This document shows, piece after piece, positions 36,601 to 47,700 of a stretch of 64,000 nucleotides of DNA. The translations under genes and the position numbers were made by a program. Within the stretch, counting starts at the first letter, position 1; every line of letters begins with the position of its first letter. Source of the stretch: Paramecium tetraurelia (taxonomy: Eukaryota > Ciliophora > Oligohymenophorea > Peniculida > Parameciidae); NCBI RefSeq assembly GCF_000165425.1, contig NW_001798994.1, positions 186,001-250,000 on the forward strand. The letters run 5' to 3'. Under the pieces are notes generated by a model. That model was not told the DNA's origin. It was given only the letters and a program-made list of their open reading frames with translations, and searched no databases.

Positions 36601-39600
36601 GCTGCCATTGTCATGGAAGGATTGTGTTACATCTTTTAGGAAGATTAAAATGTGCCTTGGAAACCAAAAGAACCTGGCTCGATGGAAAAAGTGTAAGATT
36701 TTTGGGAGTATTCTAAAAAGAATCTTTTGAATGATAAGTTGATTAAAAGAATTAAGGATTTCAGAGATGATTCAATCAGATAAATTCCTTAAGTGAAGAT
36801 CAACAAATTAAAGGCATTCTCATAAAACCCATTGTTTTAGAAGGATAAGGTGTTTAATGCATCCGTTGCAGCAGGTAATTTGAGTTTGTGGGTTCGGGCT
36901 GTTGTAGAGACTTATGATGCTTTATTGGTGGTGGATCCAAAGAGATAACAATTATTGGAGGCAGAGTCAAAGTTAAAGGAGGCAGAAGAAACTCTTAGAG
37001 TGAAGTAGGAAGCATTACAGGAAGTGCTTGACATGTTGGCTAAGTTGGAGGCCGAATATAATAAGGCAAAGTAAGAGAAGGAGGACTTGGAAGCTAAGGT
37101 CAATAAGTGCAAAATCTAATTTGAGTAGGGCTGAGAAATTAATTACTGAATTAGGAGGTGAGAAGGAGAGTTGGAAGAAGAAGGCTGCTGATTATAGAGT
37201 TGATTCTAAGACAATTGTTGGTGATTGCATATTGTCATCAGGAATTGTGGCCTATTTGGGAGCATTTCCAATTGCCTACAGAGATGACACAATAAAAATA
37301 TGGTAGACTTTGTTGGAGAAATTGACTATTGAATTCGATCCTGAATTTTCATTGCAGAAGATCTTGTGTGATCCAATCACAATGGGACAATGGACAAATG
37401 TTTAAAAATTGCCAAATGATTCGTTTTCTATTGACAATGCCATCATTCTTAAGAATTCCACTAGATGGCCTTTGATGATTGATCCTCAAACCTAAGCTAA
37501 TACTTGGGTTAAGCATATGGAAGCTTAGCAATTAGTAATTGTGAGACCTACCCAATCGTAAAATGTGTTATCAAAGACCTTGGAAAGTGCCATATAATTT
37601 GGATAGAGTGTGTTGTTAGAAAATGTAGGTGAAACCATTGATGCTATCTTCGAATCTATTCTCTAATAAAAGATCATCAAACAAGGGTCAGCTTACAAAT
37701 TGAAATTCGGAGACAAAATGATTGACTACTCCAGAGACTTTAAGTTTTACATGACTACTAAATTGGCTAGACCTCATTATCCCCCTGAAATTTGTGTTAA
37801 GGTTACTATGTTGAATTTCCAAGTAACTCAGGAGGGTTTGGAAGATCAGATGTTGAATATTGTTGTGAAGATCGAGGAACCTGCCAAAGATGAGCAAAGA
37901 TAAAGGAATATTAAGGAATTCTTTGAAAATAAGAATAAGTAAAAGATGACAGAAGATAACATTTTGCAATTGTTGCAGGACTCAAAAGGAAATCTTTTGG
38001 ATGATGAAGTATTGATTGATACTCTGCAGAGATCGAAGGCGGAATCAATCACAATTTAGGATAAGTTGAAGAAACAAGAGCAGGATAGGGAACAATTTAA
38101 TTAAATTCGTAATTTCTACAAAGAAGTGGCCAAGAGAGTTGCTAATCTATACTTTGTTGTTTTGGATCTGTCCTTAATTGAACCTACTTATCAATGGTCT
38201 TTGGAGTTCTACATCATACTATTTGAGAGGGCCATTCGAGAGTCAATATAAGGAAAGGAGAATAGAAGCAAAAATATCATTGATAAGTTTTAGATATCCT
38301 TATACGAGAGTATTTGTAGATCTCTATTGGAGAAGGATAAGTTGATATATTCATTTTTGATGACAATGAAAGTGATGCAAAGTGAGGGTAAGATTACTCC
38401 ACAAGAAATCCGTTTCACTATGGTTGGTGGTACATACACAGATCCAACATATCCATAACCATAACCAGAATGGATATCGAAAAAGATGTGGTGTCTAGTA
38501 ACTGAAGCAGCTGACACTCTGCCATTCTTTAAAGGATTCCCTGAATCATTCTCTAAACACCTCTCTGATTGGCAAGAAATCTATGATAGCAGTGAACCAT
38601 AGACTCAACAATTACCTGAACCTTGGAATTCATAATTGACTGCTTTCTAAAAGTTGATTGTCTTGCGTATCATCAGACCTGATAAATTTGCAAATGCCAC
38701 TCAGAATCTGATCATAACAGAAATGGGCAAATAATTTATGGATCCTCCCCCCTTCAATCTAGAATATGCCTACAAAGACGCAGATGCTTATACTCCACTG
38801 ATATTCATATTGTCTCCAGGTGCTGACCCTCGTTTGGAAATATCAACATTGGCTGATCGTCTAGGATTTAGATAGAACTTCATTACTCTCTCCTTAGGTT
38901 AAGGTCAAGGAGAAATTGCCACTAATGCTATCAAGGGAGCTGTCAAAGATGGCAAATGGGTTTTATTGTAGAATTGCCATCTTGCACCATCATTTATGCC
39001 TGAATTAGAAAGAATTCACGAATAAGAAATATGTGCAAAGCCAGCTCAAGAGGTTAATTCAGACTTTAGAATTTGGTTGACTTCTATGCCCTCAAATGTA
39101 TTCCCAGTAACACTATTAATGAGAGGCATCAAGATGACATACGAACCCCCAAGAGGCTTAAAAAACAATATGTTGAGAAACTTCTCTTCAATTGATGCCA
39201 AGAGTTTTGAGTAATGTAAGAAACCTGTGGAATGGAAAAAACTGTTTTTCGGTTTGAATTTCTTCCATGCTGTGTGTCTAGAACGTCGTAAGTATGGACC
39301 TCTGGGATGGAATATCCCTTATGAATTCACATCAGCAGATCTAGCCATATCAGTGTCTTAATTGAAAAACTTCCTTGACACTTTCGAAGATATCCCTTGG
39401 GAGGCTCTTAATTACATGGTTGCTGAAGCTAATTATGGAGGTAGAGTCACAGATCCCAAAGATAGAAGATTAATTAGTATTCTGCTTAAATAATTTTATA
39501 CAACTGACGTATTGTAGATTGACAAACATAAATTAAGTCCAAGTGGCATTTATTATGTTCCTCCAAATGGAGTGTTAGAAGATTACAAAGAATATATCAG

Positions 39601-40658
39601 AAATCTCCCTCTGAATGATTAGACTGAAGTGTTCGGACTACATGATAATGCAGAGATATCATCAGCAATTATTGAAACTAATTTCATTACATCAACCATA
39701 TTATCCTTATTACCAAGATCAACAGGAGGTTCTGGTGTGTCTGCTGAAGACTTAATCAAAGAGAAATGCAAACAAATCTTATCTAAATTGCCTAATTAAT
39801 TCAACGTTGAGGATGCTGCTCGTAAACATCCTGTGCAATACAATCAGAGTATGAATACTGTCTTGCAATAAGAGTTGATTAGATTCAACAAATTGTTATT
39901 AGCTGTTAGACAGTCTCTCATCGATTTAGGTAAGGCAATCGATGGTTTGGTCGTTATGAGTACAGATCTGGAGCAAGTGTTCAATAAAGTGTTTGATAAC
40001 CAAGTCCCGGATGTGTGGCACAAAGTTGCTTATCCCTCACTTAAACCACTAGGATCATGGATCAATGACTTTATTGACAGATTGCATTTCATGCAGTTGT
40101 GGATTGATAATGGAGCTCCGCCAACCTTCTGGGTATCTGGGTTCTTCTTCACTTAATCATTTTTGACTGGAACTCTTCAGAACTTTGCTCGAAAAGTATG
40201 TAATTAATTAATAATTTAGTACCAAATCCCAATTGATACACTCTCCTTTGAATTCATAGTGATTCCTCCTTCATCTCAAGAATACGATCTTACAAAACCT
40301 CCTGATGATGGATGCTACGTTTATGGTCTGTTCCTCGATGGTGCTCGATGGGATGAGGAAAATAGATGTCTCAACGAAAGTTTACCAAAAGTACTCCAAT
40401 ACAAGGTGCCCTACTTATGGCTATTACCAAGTGAAGAGAAGAAGGATTGGGATGCTGATATATCGGTACGAATACTCATCTAGATCTTAGGTTTATGAAT
40501 GTCCAGTCTACAAGACATCGAGAAGAGCTGGTACTCTATCAACGACAGGTCACTCCACCAACTTTGTCATTTCTATATATTTACCCATTTCACCAGATCA
40601 TCACCCATATCATTGGGTCAAAAGAGGAGTGGCTATGCTATGCTAAACTGATGATTGA
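27675..40658 (+). CDS. Axonemal (inner-arm, DNAH1/3/7/12-type) dynein heavy chain
   Basis: About 4285 aa. Introns: 27703-27729, 27957-27981, 28220-28244, 40196-40219 and 40466-40490. ATG is at 27675 and TGA at 40656-40658. AAA1 has [20 protein letters not shown] (near residue 1590) and [19 protein letters not shown], matching single-headed inner-arm chains. AAA2 has GQAFAGKSK (near 1870) and AAA3 has GPTGTGKT (near 2230). The stalk coiled coils flank a microtubule-binding domain ([19 protein letters not shown], near 2970). AAA6/C-terminal markers are [44 protein letters not shown] and GRWDEEN-like [11 protein letters not shown]. The AAA4 P-loop (expected GGSG-K/R-S) at 35547-35563 is disrupted by two extra bases, and three further single-base breaks lie at 35944-35946, about 36032 and 37111-37122. 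The product drives ciliary bending. Identity is certain; whether the breaks are real is not. Confidence 0.95.
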
Positions 40659-40712
40659 TTCAAATTTTATAGTGTTACGGATTAATATATATATTAAAAT
40701 CACACATAGTTA

Positions 40713-41234
40713 TCACATAAACAGTTTATTGTTTTTGTGTCTTAATAATCTAACCTCAAAAGAGACCTTTTTTTGAATAGCAACTTATTTTGGTCTATGA
40801 ACTGATTTTTAGGACTTGGTTTGATTTATTTTTAAAATACTCTTGATAGTCTGGGTGTCTGACCCTCCTTAATTCTTTCTCAAGTTCACTGAAGTCTCTT
40901 CTTATAATACTACTTAGAATTTAGTTTGAGTTACAATTGCATTTAATTTTTGACTCACAACCTATACTGCCTCGCTTATCCTTGCTTGTTCTTAATGAAC
41001 TGTATTTTATTCATTGGTTATTTTCTCTTCAGTAAACCTTTTATTGACGTCCTAATCTTCCAGAATGCTCTCCAATTCGGTTAACTCTTGAGCATCCTCA
41101 AGTAATTCGGAATGAGTCAAAGGCTTCTCCAACGCACATTGTCTGTGAGGAGCCATTTTAATTTGCTTATTGATAATTGGAAATTGAGGATTTTCCTTAT
41201 TGTTAGATGATCTATTAATACAGACAGATCCCAT
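40713..41234 (-). CDS. Hypothetical acylated (MGSVC) helical protein
   Basis: Intronless 173-aa frame, ATG at 41234-41232, TGA at 40715-40713. It begins MGSVCINRSSNNKENPQ, with glycine 2 and cysteine 5 as in dually acylated (myristoylated and palmitoylated) membrane-anchored proteins. The middle is acidic and helical (HSELLEDAQELTELESILED, then RFTEEKITNEQ) and probably coiled coil. The C-terminus is basic (KSVHRPKQVAIQKK). No family is recognised. Its 3' end is 54 bp from the convergent dynein stop. Attachment to ciliary or plasma membrane is an inference from the N-terminus only. Confidence 0.7.
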
Positions 41235-41283
41235 ATGCTTGAAGCTTTATTAATTTTTTTATGAAAACAAACAAATATATAAG

Positions 41284-42645
41284 TCATTCTTATTCAATTT
41301 AATTAGGTGGAACAGTAAAATATTTAATCTTTCCTTGGTTCCAATCCTACAACACAATTCTAGCTGCACAATCTAAATCTGGAATGCCTCCTTTCTGCAA
41401 CTTCCCTCTAGCCAAAGCTACCTAACACAAGAACTCGTTCAAATTGTTGAATGTTTGAATTTTGTACAGTAAGAGTAACTCATTCTTAGAAACCTTTTTC
41501 AAAATTTCTCCAATTGGCTCCCTTGGATCCTCAATTTACTCAATCTACGAATAATATAAATTGGATGATACCTTGATGATATTCCTTAACAAAGTGCTCT
41601 CCTTATTCTCAGAATCAAAGACTACTCCTGGACAATCAATGATCTTCACCTAACTGTCAATAACCACTTCTTAAAGACCCTTTGTGAATCCTGGAGTAGA
41701 AGACACAGCACAAGCCTTGCTCCTCTTGAGACTGTTGATGACTGAACTCTTTCCAACATTGGGATATCCAATAACACCAACAGTCACACTGCTCTTAACT
41801 CCATCATTTTTTGAGTAATTCTTTATCAATTCCAATAGCTTGTCAGCTCCTATGGCTTTAGAGGATGAAGTCAAATCATCAGCCAAATCCTGTCTCTGAG
41901 ATAGGGTTTTCTTGTAAATGGAGGCTGATGATAAGTTGGATTATTATTATTAGGTATTGGCTTTGAAGAGAACAGTAGCAAATTCTCTTTCGCAAATGAG
42001 CCAACCATGCATCTGCATTGCCTGGAGGAACTAAATCGATTTTGTTCAACACCAATATTATCTTTTTATCTCCTGGCATACCGAGGATTTCTCTCTCCAA
42101 ATGCTTGCATCTACATGCCAATGGATCTCTGGCATCCAAGATTATCAACAATATATCAGCAGCCTTAAATTTAAATTGATTAAATTTACCTCTGCTACTT
42201 TCTTCACTTGGGTAATATATTTCTTATGCTCTTTGGTTAATTAAGTCAAATTCTCTTATTTGATTTATTCTTCTTCAACAACCACCTGAGCCTTTGTCTC
42301 ATATAGATTTGATTTGACTTCAGCCAAATTAAGATCGAGTTCCTCTTTTTATTATAATTTTTATATCTTTTTCTCCTGCTCCTCTTAATCCTTCTTCCTT
42401 TTCAGGGTCTCAATAACATTCTTCTTAAATGGATACATATTGGGGATTCCTATCTCTTTGGACGAAGCTACAATGTTATTAAGATTGAAAATACTTTTCT
42501 TAATTTATCCCAAGGCACTCATCTTTCTGGCTTCCTTTTTGAGCTTTTTGTGATGCTATTTAACCTTCTTCTCTATTTTGTATTTCTTATTCAATGCCAA
42601 TCTCTTACTTGTACGACCCTTAGGTTTGTTTGTAAACTTAGCCAT
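41284..42645 (-). CDS. GNL3/nucleostemin-like circularly permuted GTPase
   Basis: About 444 aa, one 26-nt intron at 42164-42189, ATG at 42645, TGA at 41286-41284. A basic coiled-coil N-terminus begins MAKFTNKPKGRTSKRLALNK (nucleolar targeting in this family). The G motifs occur in permuted order. G4 LNKIDLVPPGNADAWL (near residue 190) comes before G1 VIGYPNVGKSSVINSL (near 284), followed by SSTPGFTKGLQEV (G2-like) and G3 IIDCPGVVF (near 324). This order defines the YlqF/GNL3/Nog2 group, which acts in 60S ribosome maturation and nucleolar cycling. The frame is broken by one extra base near 41983-41992 (between HLRK and EFATVLFKA); both sides are otherwise well conserved, so I suspect a sequence error. 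It lies tail-to-head with NPL4 (31 bp). Confidence 0.9.
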
Positions 42646-42676
42646 TTATTAAAAATATTTTAATTTTTATATTATC

Positions 42677-44581
42677 TCAAACACCTGTTGCATACATCTT
42701 CACAATATCAAGTAATTCGTTTGGTACCTCACATTCACTGGCTATAAACTACGCTATGTTGGCAATACTCTATTTTTTATATCAATATGATTCTATACAT
42801 GTATGTCAATCAATTTGCTCAAGTACAACAACAAATGGAAATCTGCAAATCTGTGATGACTCGGTTTCTTTTAGTGTTTGTGTAAGAATGTCTTCAAGTC
42901 TTACTATTTAGCTACTACAGATCTGTTCTCCACTGGGAAATCGTACAACTTTAGAATACTATAATTTGAATTCGGATTGTATCCATGAGCAACCTTTATA
43001 AACATTCAAGTTTAATATTACATTCACAATAAAGAAGTCAGGCTCAAACTCTTTGACTGATTTTCCATTGTACACAAAAGAGGGCAAGACATCCAATTCG
43101 TTTTTAGCCTCTCTAACTTACAACACCTTTCTTCTTTCAGAATTCTAGAATATCCCATCTTGCTCCAATTGTTATCCCTAGTCAGAAACCATATAAACCT
43201 CTGGAACCACCTCATCAGGGTTGTCCTTCTTGGCTGAAAATGATATGGCTATTATTTTTACTTCTCAGCACAACTGTCAAGAACTTGCTCACCAAACAAC
43301 CCTCAGGATGTTAAATAGAATGCATTTGTTAGTATCGTGCTGCCTATCTCAATTCTTCACTCGATAGAAAACAATCATGATTGACATTTGTAAAAATCCA
43401 ACCTATTTTCTCCATTCCCAAGTTAGTTGCTATTTCATCAGCATGAGTTTAAGCAGGATCTTACAACAAATCAACATGACCAAATGTTCCTTTTTGAGGA
43501 GGTTCATATATAGCTTCGACTATGGCTCTGACACCGTTTTGATAATTAGGGTCTGCAGCGTAATATCCGTATAAGAATCCCATTCTCTATTCTGTTTTTC
43601 CTTTGCTAGTCCAATATTGCACTAAATTCGACATTTCTGGGATGTTCAGGAACTCAACATAATCAACATGTCTGTAAATTTGTCTCTTTAACAAGATGGA
43701 TGGTGGAAGACAGTTATTGCACATGGCCTTAGGATACGGAGCATGATTTTTGCAATCTTTCTTGAGTTTATAAGATATCTAGGATTAAGGTGGAATGGGA
43801 TTACCATAGTTGGGGGAAGACAGTTGTTACATCTCCCATTGTCTGGGTGTTATCCACGACATTTGAATTTCATATCATGCAAATATTGATCAAATGAAAG
43901 ATGTTTGGCCTCTATTTGTCCCTCGTCTATGCAATGTGGACACTTTCCATTGGGCCCATGTTGACAGAGGATCTTATTGGCTGTTTTAGTATTCTTCTTC
44001 TCCTATTCATAAGGTGCACAATTCAAACAACGACCCCCCTCTCCGTGCTTGCATTTATTAATCTCTGTTTTCTCCTGCTGTTCTACCTTGGTTGATGTTG
44101 TAGATAAACAGTTAATACATTTTGCTTGTGGACCATGTTGGCAAAATTAACTCAATGCACTAGGATTGTAATATGAATTCAATACTGGTCTTTGTTTTCG
44201 TGGATTTTATGGTCAACCTGTTAAATCTATTAAGGATTTGCTTCTTTTCCAAATGCCATATACACTTTTGGTTGTTCAGGAGTTTAAATTTGTTATGGTT
44301 TTTATTGAACTTTCTTTTGGTCAACGGAGACATTGATGAAGGCTCCATTCCTATTTATTTGTTATTATTTATTACTCAAATTTGGAAATGTTTTTGATTG
44401 GCGTAGTGGGAGATATTCTCAAAGTTAACACCACTCCATCTAAAGATAATGTTAATGATTCAGGAGGTTTATTCAAAATTTGACTAATTTTGTTTACAAA
44501 TTCTTAAAATGTTTGAGTAGAAAGAATAGAGACTCTATTCATTCCAACCTCCGACCTTATCATAACTATAATCTCTGACAT
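42677..44581 (-). CDS. NPL4: NPL4 homologue, Cdc48/p97 cofactor
   Basis: About 589 aa with five introns: 44351-44375, 44160-44185, 43234-43261, 42994-43021 and 42770-42798. ATG is at 44581 and TGA at 42679-42677. The N-terminal ubiquitin-like part (SEIIVMIRSEVGMNRVSI ... SLDGVVLTL) is followed by repeated Cys/His motifs (CQHGPQAKCINCL, CKHGEGGRCLNC, CQHGPNGKCPHC) and DQYLHDMKFKC. Then come the zf-NPL4 'APYPKAMCNNCLPPSILLKR' block and the MPN-like core (RHVDYVEFLNIPEMSNLVQ; MGFLYGYYAADPNYQNGVR; VGWIFTNVNHDC-like KIGWIFTNVNHDC). NPL4 works with UFD1 to deliver ubiquitylated proteins to Cdc48. Extra CQHG repeats before the canonical zinc finger are unusual. A frame break lies in the G5 homopolymer at 43812-43816; one more base would restore it. 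Confidence 0.93.
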
Positions 44582-44702
44582 TTAAACCTTATTAAATTTA
44601 TTAATTGAAATTCAATTTCACATTAGTATTACAATATATGAATGAGAATACTTTCCTTCGATAATTTGTATAATTATGATTAAAAATAACAAAAACTAAT
44701 AT

Positions 44703-47700
44703 TCATAACTTATCGAGTAACTATTGTGTTTATTTCAAAGGAGTCCAACTCATATCCCTGTTGATAATTTTTGTATAGATGTGGGTTTCAATTCCATTCA
44801 TATTCTGTTTCCCAACCTATAGCAGATGCACTATGAAAGCGATGTAATTTGAAAGACTATGAACTTCATCCACATGCTCATGGAATTGCAAACCCTACTT
44901 CTCGAACTCCCATCTAGAAAACTATACTTAAGATCTGATACCTCTCTAATGAACAAATGACGCAAACATTGTTTCTGTCATACTCGTTTTGTTACTACTT
45001 ATCTCTCAGTTCCGCAAATGTGTCTATTATGATACCATTGATGATGTTGATCATAATGAGAGTTACAATTATGAAAAAACTAAAATCAAAGAGAAATCGT
45101 GGGTAATAATCAGATGACTTGTGATAACTTTCAATATCCCCATGTGCTGCTAATCCAGATCCTTCTCTCAACCCAAAATACACCAAACTTATAAAGCAAT
45201 GAGCAGGAGTATCACAGAGCAATTCCTCTTCATGAATATCGTCTTCTGGATGCACTATTACATCCAATTAAAAACTAGTTGCAAATCTCCTGAATCCTAT
45301 GTAACTGTACGCATTCAAAATAATGAGCAAAACACTGAAAATTCCCAAGAATTACTACCATCTCAATCGCAATGCCTCCAATACTGAGGACATTGTCTAA
45401 GAGATGTAAATAAAACAAAAGCTTTGCAGGTAAAAACAGAAGGGTTCAAAGGTTCCTAAAACGCTCAGGACAAAATGCAAGAAAAATTAGAAAATGTCTC
45501 TCCTCTACAATATCTTGAACATGATAACAAATGTGTTGTAGAATGTGTGCTTAACCTCCTTGCAGCTGATTTGATAATAGATACTCATTCTGAAAAACAA
45601 TTGGCAAATCAAAGCCAAAAGTGACATGAATATCAACAGTATTTGACAGAGTGTCAATGCCAAAGAATGAGACTCTTGGTACTTCATTGAAATGCGATTC
45701 TCCTCATTTTCTATTTTCATAAAAGCTGTATTCGATATCAAAAGGAGTACTATGATATTCAAGGCAGTAATCGACGTAGCCAATTGGGTGTGATTGAAAC
45801 TAAGTTTAAATAAGGGGATAGTTACTTGGGTGATATGGCAACACTGATTAATCTTTGGAAGAATAAGGATTTTCTATATTTGGACATGTTTTCTTTCATC
45901 TCAGTCATGAATTGAGGGATGGAGTCAAATATGGATGCCAACTTAGATGCTGGATTTGATCTGTCAATGGTTTCTATCAAGAATTGTAATTTGGTTTCCT
46001 CAGATAAGAAAAAGCACATTGGAGGTTTGAGAAAATGGAAAATCTCAATCTAGTCCTTCTGATTCACATATTCGATAGATCCAACTATATTAAATATAAA
46101 CTAAAAGGCTGACTTTACCAGATGATCTCCTTCTCTTTTGAATAATTGTGGTTGTCCTTATTAGCATTACTACTTTTGATCCTTTAAGTATTGACATATT
46201 TCAAGACTGCTGGTAGCATACAAATTCAACATCTTGTAGATTTAATAAAGTATCTTGATAAGCATCTTGGAATCGAAAATCAATGACTCGTTAATATTGT
46301 CTCCTAATTCTCTTCTATACTTCTCAGTCAATTGACTGTCAATTGTAGATAAATCCTTCAGGTCTAATTTATTAAATATTATCAACGCTCTATACGTCTA
46401 TGTGAGGGTTTCTTCTAATAGTTTGTGATTGATGAGATTCATTATGTATTGGAAGTCATCTGGATTTCTCTCAGGATCTTCAAGCAATGACAAAATCAAT
46501 TGAAATATATAAAGTCGAAGTGTGTACACACTATTCTATTGGTTCTCATTTGTCCTTACAGTTAAGATTTGGATGATGACTTGCCAAACCCTATTTTTAC
46601 TTAATTCATTAAAGGTTAATTTTTAATTGTTTTATTACGAGCCTTAGTTGAATTCAGCAATAGTTATGATTGTATGAGCGAACAATTTAAGGAAGGCCTA
46701 GGATACATCAATTCCATACTAATCCCCTTGAGTACTGTGAATCCCAAATTGCATAAACTCATTCTAAGTACTTGTTTGCTTCTGACTGTTCTTCCTTTTT
46801 TGCAAGAATTTCAGTAGGTAATCAGTAGTACTACTATTCTTCTTCTTCAGTTGCATAGTTCTTACATTGTGAACTGCTTTTTAAAAGCTAGCCTTGGTTT
46901 GTGATTTAATTTTGTTTTGATTGTTAGTCTCCCTTACTATTTCCAAAATCTATTTCGACTTAAATAAATCAACTAATAATTTGAGAATGCACAGCAACAG
47001 GCCTGATTCTCCCACATAATTCTGCATTTCTTAATTTTGACCCTCTGCCAAATATCTTATGAATTCAAGGACAATTATTGAATATTTACCACTGTTGATT
47101 ACTATTGACAAATAAGGCTAATCTTGATATACGATAACCTTTTTAAATAAAAATGGAATGATTTTGGTTGATAAGTATTGCAGGAAACTGTCAAAGTTCT
47201 TTTAAAAATTTGGATATTTTGGATCTTGTTTTTGAATATTGGTGTTGATTATCTATTGTACTGGTTTCGTTTCTGCTTGTATTAATCTCTACAATTATAC
47301 TATATAATTGATATGAGACATAAAAATTGTATTTGGATATTCCAAATTGCGATTTCTCTAAAACTAAGTCTATTATTATAGCAATTCAATTAAGACATTT
47401 ATGAATATTAGACTGTATTACTCTTTACTCCTATTGCGATATTCCTTTTTAATCAATTGCACTATTGCATTCTACTCCAATATATCGTTGTCTAATTCAA
47501 TCCGCTTCAGTTTAAATTTCAATAACACCTTATTCAAAGCCTAGAAAACACTCTTGTCTTTGAATCTAACAATATCATCGATTGCCTTCTATGAAATTGC
47601 AACGCTTAAGTTGTTCTCCTTAATCAAAAATATCTCTGGTGGACTTGAGTTGTCATGCTTATTGGATAAGGAGTAGTTCACAAGAGTCTTGAATTTCTCC

